From Aptenodytes patagonicus (taxonomy: Eukaryota > Chordata > Aves > Sphenisciformes > Spheniscidae), in contig NC_134955.1 in the NCBI RefSeq assembly GCF_965638725.1, positions 11,250,316 to 11,314,315 of the forward strand: 64,000 nucleotides of DNA, given 5' to 3'. Below, one piece after another: positions 26,266 through 38,002 of this stretch (positions are counted from its first letter, which is position 1; every line of letters starts with the position of its first letter). Both the position numbers and the translations under genes were made by a program. The notes beneath the pieces are model-generated. The model did not search any database. It worked only from the letters and a program-made list of their open reading frames with translations, and was not told the DNA's origin.

Positions 26266-28191
26266 CGTGACAGATGATGACATAAACAAATTTGAGCTCC
26301 AAATTTCAGATCTTATGAAATATTCTCTAATATTTAATGACAATGTATTTTCCAGATCAACATATGTCTTAAGGTATGACTAATCCCTGCTTACATCACG
26401 TGTGATATCTCAAGTAACAGTATCTCGCGTTACTCTGCTTTGGTCAACAACTTGTACTGTGATATTAGAGAATTCATTTCACTTGTGTAGAATACTCTCA
26501 TCTCTAACATGGGTGGAATACTTACCTTTGCCAAGAACTTCGAAGTTCATATGGAAAGGCTTGCTATATACTTTTATATATATTCATACATATAAATTAA
26601 TGTTATTACAGAAAATCCATTTTATATTGTATTATAAACTACTTTTGCTACATCTAAAACTATATAGACTTTACTCTCTTTATAAATAATCTGCATTATT
26701 CTTCACCATAATGTCACTTCAGATCCTAATGGATTTTCATGTGGTGGAGCATTTTGGCACTGGCTCTATTGTTGCAATATATAAAAGTATTCTTTTGACA
26801 ATGATCAAAATGACTGTTGATGGCATAAATACAAAAACCATATACGTATAACCATATATCACCATAACTACCTATATAACACAGTACTAAAATGTAATTA
26901 GTATAAAACATTTTTGCATTATTTAAAAACACTAATTCTTAGCCCTTGTGGCAAAACACCAAAGTTAATCAGTAAGTTTCTGTCCTCTATGTAGCAGCAG
27001 AACTTATACCAACTGAAAGATAGAGAAATTTTCAGTTGCCCCTTATTTATCATAAGCACACCAAGTCCCACTGACTTTCTTGACCTATTGCTAAGCTGTA
27101 AGACCCGGGTATGCTCCTGAGTTTTTGATTCCAGGTGTGCACCCTAAGCATGGCCTGGCTTAACACAGAGGGGCGTGCAGCAGAGGAACAAAACAGAGGG
27201 GTGTGTGCAGCAGCCCCTTGGAAGCCCCTGAGGGTGCGCAGATTGGAAAAAAAGCCATAGTAATTCTAGCCAGGTTTATAACCCAGATGATCAGGAGACT
27301 GGGACGACAGAGGCATGTTCTGCATAGTCTACATTCATCTCAAGGAAGAACACTTGTTCTACTGCCCATACGTTAAAGATAACAATAAATTGGAATAACC
27401 AGAATTGTTGCCTCATGAAGAAATACTGACATAGGCGAAATCCAGAACATGGATTTACTCTACTGGAATATTAAAATCACAAAGCACAAGACTAAGTAGG
27501 TAAAAGGGGAAATGAATACCCTATACAGAAAAAACCACAGCATTATTTCTAAAGAGTTACTAACAGTTCATCGTATTTAGAGACCTTACATGATTAGAAA
27601 TCAACATTCACAACAAAATGGGGTAGAAATCTGTATCAGACTAACAAACTGGATTAGAGAATAGATCCTGGTGCCGTACAAAAAATATGAGGAAAGAGTA
27701 AAGGTGCCATCCAAGAGTACTTCATTCTAGTTTACAAAAGTTGAAGGTCTAGACATGGCCAGTTGAAAAAACATTTTTTTTTCAAATGCCCATGACTTAT
27801 ACTTGAACATTTTCTAATACATTATGTGTGCTAACAGTTGAATAACGATGTGCAATCCTATGACTGAGACCTGTCTCTATAGGAAACCTGTCACTGGATA
27901 GGTCAATTAAAGCAGGAAAAAATCAAAGAACAAAGCCTAGATGAACAAGCAATCTGACCTCCTATATGAAGTTCCTAGCTAGACTTCAAATACACCTGGA
28001 GCCCTGCAAACTGTGGCAGCACAACTTAAGATGGAACCCGTGTGTGTCACAGCCTGCAAGAAAAAAGGTGACTCATTAATAGTTTGCAAACCCGTATTTA
28101 TTTCTAGCAGAGGAAAGATTAGGAAGCATGAAGAGGGTAGGCTTCACAGTAAGGATTTACCAGCTTTGAAGCCATCTGAATCTGCAAAAAC

Positions 28192-28212
28192 AAATAAACA
28201 AACAAACAAAAA
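28192..28212. repeat. Short AAAC repeat
   Basis: Four to five AAAC/AAAT units. Confidence 0.85.
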
Positions 28213-28714
28213 AGGAAGAGAGCACAGTATCAATCGCACCACTATATGCACTTCCACTAAAGAAATGTGATAAATACATGCAGAAGTAAGAAGGATGTTA
28301 AGATGAATTTAATAAAATAATTTTTCTTTCATCAGCAAATAACAAACTCCTCATAAAGTTAAAAAATTTTTCTCCAAACCACTGTTATTTTTAAATAAAC
28401 TTTAGAAAATTGGGAAACACAAAGGACAACACTGATGTTGTTCCAAAATTTCAAAAGGGTAAATATCAATACGATGACATAATGAAATGGCAGGTGCAGG
28501 TTTCAGTCAATAAATCTAATGCAGATATAGAAGTAATGAGAAGAAATATGACTTCACAGAATGCATCTTTTTGTAAGATTACAAGATAGTGGATAAAGGT
28601 AACTGCTGCCTCTAACAGTTTGCTGGAAATTTGTGACTTAATAATATCTGTCACTGAGGAAAACAGCATTGTTTAATAATAATAATACTGAATATACTAA
28701 ATCTACTACAAATA

Positions 28715-28793
28715 GTATATACTATTATATATATATAATATATATTATATATATATAATATATATATATTATATATATTATAATATTATATAC
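28715..28793. repeat. TA-rich palindromic repeat
   Basis: About 80 bp made almost only of TATA/ATAT units with interleaved TATATTATA blocks. It is self-complementary and could fold into hairpins or a cruciform. It lies in PARVA intron 1. Confidence 0.9.
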
Positions 28794-30188
28794 TACTACT
28801 ATTTACTATTGCATCAATTTCTGGGCCATCTGCAACGACCAGAAAAAGCCAACTAATGTGAGCACAATCATGCAACATGCGTTTTAATTGAAAAGCAAGA
28901 CCATGCATCTCAGAAAGATGACGTGATAGTTGCAGACTGAGGGACTGTACTTGCCAAAGTTCTATCATCCTTGTCCGCAGCACTGGTGCTACTCTGAAAA
29001 ACCATGCCTGGTTTCAGTAGCCATGTATACATCAGAAGCAAGAGTCTGCTAAGCATAATATCCTTCTTCGTACTTGCAAGCAATGAACATTGCTTGAAAA
29101 ACTGTTCTGAAGTGACTGTTACTTTGGCTCTATTTGCATCGTATTTGAATTAACATCAGCTGTGAAAATGATGGGTGAGCAAGGTTAAATTCCAATTCTC
29201 TGTTTCATGGGATTTTAAATAGGCGATTCAGTAGGGGGTGGATATTAATTCACATGTATGGACAAAGAACCAGACTATTGTACATGCTCGGTGTTCTTCC
29301 AAGGTCCACTGTTGCGAGGCAAAGGTTTTCTTGCTTAGTACAAGAATAATCAGGTTAAGTTTTCAGCCTTTGAGGAATGATTACTATCACAAACATTAAA
29401 TCAGTTGTGTGCATTACACTGCTTTCTCAGAGCAATGTGTATCGACCATGCTGTACACCAATATAAAGCAACACACTACGAGTCAAAGAGGATTTGAGCA
29501 TCAAGTTTTTGGGGTTTTGCACCACAACTTAAAAGACAAGTACTCCTGACGGGCTACGACGCGCGGCCGAGGCGTGCAGCGCCTTCAACCTGGACAAGCC
29601 CCAGGCCCTCCCCAGCTGCGCGGAGCTGCGAGGCGCTCGGGCCCGCAGGCCTGGCGGGCCCGCAGGCCGCCGCGGCCCTCGCCCGCCGGAGCGCTTCACC
29701 TACTGCCAGGAAACACTCCCCTTCTCCAGCCCGGGCACCCCAGTCCGTCCTGCCCTGCCCCTCTCTGACCCCGTCCCGCGGTACGAGCTCAGCACTGCCC
29801 CCCACACGGGGGGCACCGTTCACCCGGCCCGAGCTCCGCGGCTCGTCCCCCCGCCCCCGCCGCCGCCCGGCCCGCGGTGCGGCGGGCCCGCCTCGGCCGC
29901 AGCGCACAGCCCGCCCCGGCGCGGGGGGCCGTTAGCGGCGGCAGCGGCGGCGACGGCGGGTGGGGTGTCAGCCGGCCGGCGCCCGCCCGCGCTCCCGCGT
30001 TTCTCCGCCGTGACGCGCTGGCACCGGGGAGCGGCACCGGGGAGCTGCGCCCGGTCCCGGCGAAGCCGCGGGGACAAGGCGGCGCGCTCCTCCCTCGCTG
30101 CTCGCCTGCTCACCCCACCCCGCACGTCCTTCCCCAGTCAGCCCCTTCCTCCCGCTCCCCAGAGCCTTTTCCTCTCCCCCTGTCTCCT

Positions 30189-30206
30189 CCCCCCCCCCCC
30201 CCCCCC
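30189..30206. repeat. C18 homopolymer (G18 on the PARVA strand)
   Basis: Eighteen C in a row on plus, hence G18 in the PARVA pre-mRNA, 45 nt after the exon 1 splice donor. The run length may be uncertain in the assembly. Confidence 0.9.
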
Positions 30207-30251
30207 ATTTTACGGTAACTCCCAGGAAACGTGCAAACCTGTAATTTTTAC

Positions 30252-30387
30252 CTTCTTTGGCTTTTTTCCTCCTCGCCAGCGTGCCGCCGAGCTTGCCCAG
30301 GAAGGAGTCATCTTTCTTTCTGGACGGGGGAGATTTAGGGGTGGGGGACTTAGGGGAAGAAGGGGACTTCTGGGGGGAGGTTGCCAT
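30252..30387 (-). CDS. PARVA: Alpha-parvin, first coding exon (N-terminus only)
   Basis: Alpha-parvin (actopaxin) is a focal-adhesion adaptor that joins integrin-linked kinase and paxillin to F-actin. The exon encodes 45 codons plus one base, from MATSPQKSP to RRKKAKE. This agrees, as I remember the family, almost residue for residue with the mammalian N-terminus. Visible features are five Ser-Pro sites (S4, S8, S11, S14, S19) and one Thr-Pro site (T16), typical targets of proline-directed kinases, then a basic stretch. Mitotic and ERK phosphorylation is described for this segment in mammals. The ATG at 30387 has a strong Kozak context (GCCATCATGG). The exon ends with G followed by GTAAAAAT, so the next codon is split G|NN, matching Val in the known protein. 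The two calponin-homology domains lie on later exons before position 1. I did not find exon 2 in the window. Confidence 0.95.
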
Positions 30388-30622
30388 GATGGCCCAGCTG
30401 GCGCTCGGGGATGGAGGAGACGGGTCCGAGGCCCCGATGCCGTGGGAGGCTGCTCCCGGCTCTGAACGGAAGCGGAATTATTTCAAGCATTTGAGGCAGC
30501 TCCTGCTCCGCTCTCCCGGCTCTCCCGCTCCTTCCCTCCCTCCCGCCCGCCCTCCCGCCCGCTCGGCGCCCGCCGGGGAGGGCCGCGTCCCCTCGCACGG
30601 CTCCCGCCGCCGGCGCCCTCCT

Positions 30623-30720
30623 CAGCCCAACGGCCGCCTAACGCCCACCCCCCCAGCCCAACGGCTGCCCAATGCCCACCTCCCCCCCCAGCCCAACGGC
30701 CCCCTCCTCAGCGCAACGGG
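30623..30720. repeat. Minisatellite-like direct repeats in the PARVA promoter
   Basis: The 12-mer CAGCCCAACGGC occurs at 30,623, 30,654 and 30,689, with a variant CAGCGCAACGGG at 30,709. Spacings are 31, 35 and 20 bp, and the units between are C-rich (CGCCCACCCCC type). It lies about 240-330 bp upstream of the PARVA ATG. Confidence 0.85.
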
Positions 30721-30730
30721 CGCCTCTCCC

Positions 30731-33700
30731 TGCCCCTCTCAGGGGGGGTCAGCCATGGGCCGAGGGTCCTCGTTTTACCTGCCCACGGGTTCTGGTCCCT
30801 CAGGCTCAGGAAAAGGGTGTTTCACATAGCCCTGGGAAGGAGAAAGCCTGGCAGCGGGAGCCAGGGTGGGCCTCGAGGAGGGCTGCAGCCCCAGGGTGGT
30901 ATGAAGGCCATGCTCCCCTCCCAGCTGGGGGACCCACAGCCTTTTGGGTAGCTGGCTGTACACTGAGGCACAGGACGGTGCCTCCTTGCCCCAGGGTCCA
31001 TCCACCTTGCACTGCCTTGCAGTGGAGCTGGTCACTAACTCAGGCTGGTCGGTCAAATGCACCAATGTAGGTGACCACATGCACGAGAGTGCTAGTTAAC
31101 ACCGGGGTCAAAAGTTAAACGCAGGTATAGACAGGCAGGACCAGGGCTCAGACAGCTCAATTCATCCATAACTACTTGTAAGTGAAGGCTCTGGCATGAT
31201 GGCGGGGTCACAGCTGCAGGCAGATGTTTCTACACCCTGTGGTCAGCACTGGTAAAAAAGAACTAATGAAGTAATAAAGTGTAACTCAATAGTTCTGTGC
31301 AAGTTAAAGTTCAAGCTTACTACATACATTTCAGCCTTAAGCACATTCTGCAAAGCAGCTTTTCTGCCTGTAGGTTTCGGCTACATCTGTGGTCAGAGGT
31401 GGCAGGCATCATCATATCCAGTTCTACAAAAGAAACCAACTGTTGTAGTCAGACCAGTATAAAAGCCAGTGGGAAAGAAAGGTGACTTAGCATGACATTG
31501 CTTATACCAATCCTGCTTTGATGTGCAGATGAGTAGCTTAAGAGAGAAGTATCTTTAAAACAGGTAATTTGCTGTGACTGTTTCAGGAGGCACCCAGGAC
31601 TGGAACAGCATTAATGTCATCTGGATGCACTACTTTCACTTACCACTTAATCACTTGATTAACAATTCAGGCAAAAAGCCACACACACTTCATGCAAATA
31701 TCTAGCTATCCATTAGGCATAATAAGTGAAATGAAATTACCATGAGGATATTTCTAAATTGACTAATAATTGTTGTGTTTTTACAAGCCGGTAACATTGG
31801 TTAGCTGATGAGGGGTAGACATCAATGCGTATTTGTTGCATGCAGTTAGTATATGCCCTGGAGAAAAACTTTATTCATCCATGCTGCCATCATTTAAAAG
31901 CAGGAACGAGCCCAGGCCGTTAGCACAGTCTCTCCTTTCCTTACATTTGCTCTCTGGCTTGTAGCATCGATTGTGTCTCAGGGCTGTTGTCTACAGAACA
32001 GTCCGAATTTCACACATTATTCTCTTTTTACAGAAGTGCTACTCACGCAGTGTATGGATTAGGGGATGAACAGTTTTGAATAATTTTTAAGAACATAGTA
32101 AGAGACTATTTCAAAAGAAGGAGAAATAAACACGTCAAGCCCTTTTTTACATGCATGTAAACCTGTGGCATTTACAAACTGAGCAATGACCCAACTAAAT
32201 CTCCATTTGGACCCAAATGACTATACATAGATGTCAATATAGGATTTTGTCGGCACAGCGGAAGAGACAGCATTTTGGCAAGCACAAGCGTGCTTGCCTT
32301 TGTACCACTACGTTTGTGTTAAAGACAGAAAAAACAAGCCAGATATCTCACGAACAGTAACAGGTGCTGGGTTGTGCAGTACGGGAAAGTCAGAATTCAG
32401 CATGGATTTGCCAAGTCTCACACAAAATAACTGAAAAGACCCAGCATCTTCCTTTCCTATTTCACTACACTCAGCATATGTAAATTAGTGACAAATGCAA
32501 TATTACTTATTTAATAGCCTCATGAGCTATGAGTGTTTCACATCACAAGGAGAAAATAAATTTTAAATGAAACTTAATGTGTTTAAAATCAACTTTATCA
32601 GATCTGGAAACACAAATACTGTCTGCTTTAAGTAATAATGCTAAAGCAGACAGACAGACTTAAGTTTACTGGGGTTTTTTTATGGGTTTCTTTCAGAATT
32701 TATTTGCAGTTCTTTGGGTATAATATTGCAGTGTTTTTCCACTTACAATGTTTCTGTTTGAGGATAGTTACAAGTTTTTTTTTCCCTGTATCTTAAATTT
32801 AGAACTACATATGCTACTTTTTTTTTTCTTTTGATCTGGGAATATATATGGACATATGACCCTAAATTACTATTGCATTCAGCACAAAAGGCCTTACAGA
32901 TATGCACAAGGTCTAAGTGATGGCAGATATAGGAATGTTGATTCTAAGTGCCTAGCTTTTATTTATTTTAACCACAAATAAAAGCTGCATATAAATTTGG
33001 TGAGGATTTTTGTTTGGTTAGGTTTTTGCTCTGCTTTATATTTGATAATTGAATACTTTCATGATCACGCTCCATGATCCTATGTACAGGACACAATAGT
33101 CAGCAGGCTGCCGTTCAGGCTGGCCCCGCTGCATCTGGCATATAGAAATCTGGAGCAGACCACCGTGCTCCCTGTCAGCGCCTTGTTCCTACAGATAAGC
33201 CAACCAGTAGCTCAAATTAATTGTATCCTGATCACATATATACTTTTACCAGGCAATAAGGCTAAATCCACACACTCAAATAATTCTTGTTCACCTGCAT
33301 ATCTGTCCATGCACACCTGGTTTTTATTTCTTTTACTACCGGACTCAGAATGACCACGAACAGAGTCTTACTTCCCGAATGAGGCGGAAGAGGCAGGGTA
33401 CGTAATATACCGACCATGGGCTAGGCTAGTAAGACCGACCACTGCGGCAGCCAAGCTGGTTAAGGCTGTGCAATAAATATTCATTTGTCTTGGAGTTTTC
33501 TCCTAACGTTTTTCTCCTAGGTGTACCTTTGCTTTAGCCTTTTGACCGTTTGGTCATTTGAAGAGCGGAAGTGGAATTTTCAAAAATGTTTTATCAAGCT
33601 ACTGCTATTGCTGTGATTGCCTACAGTAACGCCCTTCACTGACTTCAGGAAGAACAGAACTAGACCAAAGTCTACCCTCTTTATTTTTCTAAGTATTTGC

Positions 33701-36700
33701 AGTCAGCCTTCTACTGACCTGCCAATTCTGTGTGGTTAAGTGCTGAACACGCCTGCCCCGCCCTGAGTAATAGCACATTAGAAGAGCCTGCTTAGAAAAG
33801 ACAGCATTTCCATACAGGTTACTTTGCAGGTGTTTAACATCTATTTCTTGATTGGGATTTTCCTGAGAGTGCCCCAAAATAAGAGCTCTGGCAAGACCTG
33901 GCGCTCCTGCACATGTCCATGAGCAAGACATGCCAGGCACCTGCTCCCTCAGGTGAGGTAAAGCTGTGGCTGATGCTGGCACCCCAGGAGCCTGGGAAGC
34001 ATGAGCTGCCTCCAGCCCCGTCCTGCAGGAAAGTGGTTTTGAATTTCACCAGGAAGCCCCATTCCTCTTCACGTGGCTGTGGGCAGTGGCCATGTCTGCA
34101 CGGTGCTGGGAGAGGCAGTGCAGGGAGCAGGCTAAAGCACAGCCATACCTGGCTGGCATTTGTGCATCCACATCTCTTATTCCATACCCATACGAGAAAG
34201 TTTATACATCCCAAAGGACTTTGCTGCACGTGATTTCAGACCCTGTAAGACAGGCCCAGGGTTGACTGATTATCCCAATGTGGCTACATTATAAGTAAAG
34301 CATCAGTACATTATAAAGCATCAGTACCAGGGGTAGAAGGGCTCCAAATTTTCATTGCCACCATCATCTAAAACTCACACTTGAGGATAAATTTGTTTCC
34401 AGCTCACAAGGTGAATTTGAGACTGAGCATATGTTTATACTTGAATTTAAAAAAGAGCTATGTTTTCTACTAAACTTGTAACTTCTTTGGGATAAGAATC
34501 CTCTCTTTAAATAAATAACAAATAATAAACAAACATAGTTTCATAAAAGTATCGGAGTATTTCCAACCAGATTCTTAAAAAGTACAATGTATTTTTTGTT
34601 GTAGATCAAGGAGCAAAAAAGATAGACTAAGATGCAATGAGGAAAAATGTACATGAAAGACAAAAGATAACATGTTGTATACAGTCACAGAGATTAATTA
34701 TTTGGAAAGTTTCAAAGGAAAGAAGGTGGGTTTTAAACTTTTCAGTAAGATGAGAACATCATCCTGGTATTTAATGCTTCTGATAACATGTTGTTCCATC
34801 AATCAGTTCTTTCTAAATACCGGGCCAAGTTTACTTGCATTTACATCTGGCCTTCTTGAGATGGTTTTAGAAAAAAATCAATATTATTATTTTTTCTTAA
34901 TAAGCTCCACTTGCATCCTTCACTTGTGCCTGTAATTTTGTACATTTATGTTATATGAATATTCCAGCAAGTGCATTGCTGGCATGGAGGGCCACCAGGT
35001 CTCTTTTCATAGCTCACTAGAACCAACAGAAGAAACCAGAATTTGTTCATAAATATTAGGCAAAGAGATTTAGGTGAAATCCAGCAAATACCTTACTCAT
35101 CACAAAGTATTTACCAGGATCTAGGTTCATGCCATGAAGACTGCAGGGATAGTATTTGCATGCTAACATGGCAAACCCATTGTGCTATACTATGCAAAAA
35201 CTGTATGGTCCATGCAAAACCCAGCAGGGACAGCTTTAGATCTTAACAGCAGCAAAGTCTTAAAAGATGTACAGAATCTCCAACCTGCTAAGCCACATAC
35301 TGTTAGTTGTTCAAGCAAGAAAGAAAACAGAGTATATCTTTCTGGAAAGAGACTACTAAAGTGAAATTTTTAGTTGAAATCAGATATGCATTGGGCTAAA
35401 AAGCAGAAGTTTCAAAGCACAAGACCTCTAATTTTGTTGCCTGTGCCCAGAGAAACCTGGCCAAATACCCTAAAAATCAGTGAGGCATGCCTTTACCTTG
35501 GGGCCAAATGGATTGCTCAAGTCAAATAATGGCTTACAAAATCCTTTTCCTGAACTTCTCATCCAACTGAGTTTCTTTAGACCTATGATCTTTTGAAGAG
35601 GGGACAAGGGGGTGTGCGTGTGTGTTGTGAATAGGAGGGGAGCCTCAGTAAATTCCTATGGTGGCATTTCTACCCACATCCTGCTCCTGGGCCAGGCAAG
35701 TCCTCCAGCTGTTGACCAGCTGGCTGAGAAGTCAACGTGGCTGCAAGGTTTTGAACACGGATAAAAGTTTGACGTATTACTTCCAATAAACCCAGCAGGC
35801 AGGTAATTCCTGTGCAGTCCTGAGAACTTATGTGTGGTATTATCAGAGGAGTCACCACCATGCCCATCTGCCTCTGAGGCACACAAGATGGAAGGGAAAG
35901 GACATGACAGTAGAAGAAAAACCTCAGTTCAAATATGCCAAAAATTACCTTGACCTCTGAAGAGAAGCAGCTGTCCATCTGTCCTCTGAAGAGGAGAGAA
36001 CTATCAATCAGTTCGGAGTCACTGAGCAGGGGACAACAGTGCAGGCACTAACATAAGCCCAAATCCTGCTTATCTACTTCTCTCATCTCGAGCAGCATGT
36101 TGTCTTGCTCTGTAAGGCTCTCCCACTGGTAGAAAGCAACAAAACGAGATGACCTGATAGAGGTAAAGTTAGTGGAGTTTGAAAATTGGCAGTTAAGGTT
36201 TTGATCACCAATTCTTAGTGATCCACGCAGTGACACTTTTCCTTCAAGTCTTCAAGGAGCTGTTATAATTTGTGTGTCATGCCTAAGGAAATTAGGTGGT
36301 GAATTCCTATGTGAGAATGTGAGGAAGTTGCTCATCTCATGGAGTTTGCAACTTCTTGTGTTAGTCTCGAATGCCCTCTAACTTCAGGGTGTCATTATTC
36401 TTAAACTATAAAGTGAATCTGTGAACTGCAAGATGGTGTGATTTACTTACCAGTATATGAATTAAGAAACTGATATAATTTCCTACCTATAGATCTTTCC
36501 TAGACACACGTTATTACACTGTAGATATCGGTGGAGAGGAATTGCTATGGAAATGATTCAGGGACTTCAGAGAGTGGGATATAATTTTATTTTTTCAAAT
36601 AGAAAATTGCTCACATCTAGTCCATTTAGACATAGTCAATATGTTCCAGCACATCGCATTATACCCAAAAATGACAGCACCAATGACTTAACAATGAACA

Positions 36701-38002
36701 AATTATAAGTTAGTGAGTCAATTTACAGAAAAGATTGAGCAGCAAGAAGACTCATAACCAAACCAATGTTTAAATACATTTCTAATCCAAGCCAATCATA
36801 TCAAATTGACCTGTGAACAGTGCACATAGCTTCTCTTTTTTTTCCCCTCCTTCTCTACTCTCATGGTATATGAAGACCTGCTTTAAATGACTTGAGTTTA
36901 TTATTTTTCTAAATCACTTGCACAGTTCATTTTTGGATCTAATCTTGTGAGGTACTTAATGTCAGGCAGGGTAACAGTAGCCTGACAGGTTTTTCCACCC
37001 AAGAGCGGACACACAGTTTTGAGTGGAGCATGTGTTATGATCACATGGCGTCCAGAAAAGTATCTTTTTAGCAAAGAATATTTCTGAGGTCCATAAAATG
37101 CTGATGGCCTTCAGCTTCCGTTGACGCTTAATACTCTCAAGAACTCAAATCTTTGAGGCTAAAAGGAAAGCACCCTTTCGCATTTGGTTTTATAGCCAAA
37201 CAGGTATCTGCTGTAAACTGAAATCTCAGGGCTTGTATACAGTTCAGAGCAACCTGAACCTGACCGATTGCAGTGTGCGCATCTCCCCTGGGCAAGCAGG
37301 CTGGACTTTGGTAGAAAAGAGCAATATCCTCCTCAGGACTAGGGGCGTCATGTTTCTCAGAGGCTGCCCTTCCTCTTCCTCTTTGTACGGCAGCAACACT
37401 AGGGTGAATGGACTTTTTAGATTGTAAAAGTGAAGTGAAAAAAACAATCTTTGACTGATATAACTGGAAGTTCCTGCTGAATTCCGCTCCTGTGCAAAGC
37501 GCTAAGAAGTTTGCTTTAAAACTTTTTAAAAAGACCTTGAAAGCATTATGACTCTCTGTTTTCTACAGAAAACTGTGATAGATGTTCTAGACAGTCTTGT
37601 TCTATGGGATTACATGAGGCTTCTGGGAACAGTGATAAAATCCAGAAGTTTTCTCCACAAAACTGAAAATACCAGCAGATCTCAACAGAGGAAATTAAAA
37701 TATTTATTGCCGCCCTGCCTGCTCCTACTTTGTGTCAATCTTAAGTGATAGAGTTAGTTTAAAAATTGATCGCTGCAATCGATCTCAATAAAAAGGTAGT
37801 CTGAAGATCAGGTATGCTTAGCCCATGAATGACAGAAAAAAAAAGTCTGATGGTAATTTTGGAACACATTCAAGGATTTTGCTATGTCTTTCCACTGTGA
37901 TGAAAGACAAATTGTATTGTTAAAGCCCTACATGCTATGTTTTAAGGGTATCCCTTCAAGTTATGGTAACTGAGAACATTGTTTAAAAATCTTAATTCAT
38001 AT
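30731..38002. other. Intergenic DNA between MICAL2 3' end and PARVA promoter
   Basis: About 7 kb separates the tandem genes. The first 400 bp beside the island are still fairly GC-rich; the rest is AT-rich unique sequence. I recognise no gene, CR1 or MIR copy here. A patch at 33.1-33.5 kb is GC-richer than its surroundings and has no identified content. Upstream PARVA enhancers could lie here, but nothing in the sequence proves it. Confidence 0.6.

Larger units (their letters stand above)
1..30251 (-). other. PARVA: PARVA intron 1 (5' part, runs out of the window)
   Basis: The first intron of PARVA begins with the donor GTAAAAAT at 30251 on the minus strand and continues past position 1. It is at least 30 kb long. 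It is mostly AT-rich unique sequence with CR1 remnants, MIR-like SINEs and simple repeats listed separately. No coding exon is recognised. The stretches 10.3-12.9, 13.1-19.1, 26.3-28.1 and 28.8-29.5 kb hold nothing I can name beyond short ORFs of chance length. Confidence 0.85.
29550..30730 (-). promoter_or_regulatory. PARVA: CpG island: PARVA promoter, 5' UTR and start of intron 1
   Basis: A sharp island of CG-rich, CpG-dense sequence stands in otherwise AT-rich DNA and surrounds the PARVA start codon. The part above 30,387 should hold the 5' UTR and core promoter. I see no clear TATA box. There are several GGGCGG-type Sp1 sites on the minus strand (CCGCCC-type on plus) around 30,533-30,565. 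The island continues about 700 bp into intron 1. The transcription start cannot be fixed from sequence; 30,450-30,560 is a guess. Long open frames on both strands here are what high GC gives by chance. Confidence 0.85.

Noticed and set aside
29554..30829. Several ORFs of 100-190 codons on both strands in the CpG island
   Set aside because: Only the 45-codon PARVA start matches a known protein. Other frames are rich in Pro, Arg, Ala and Gly as GC-rich DNA gives, and they read across the PARVA splice donor or the antisense strand.
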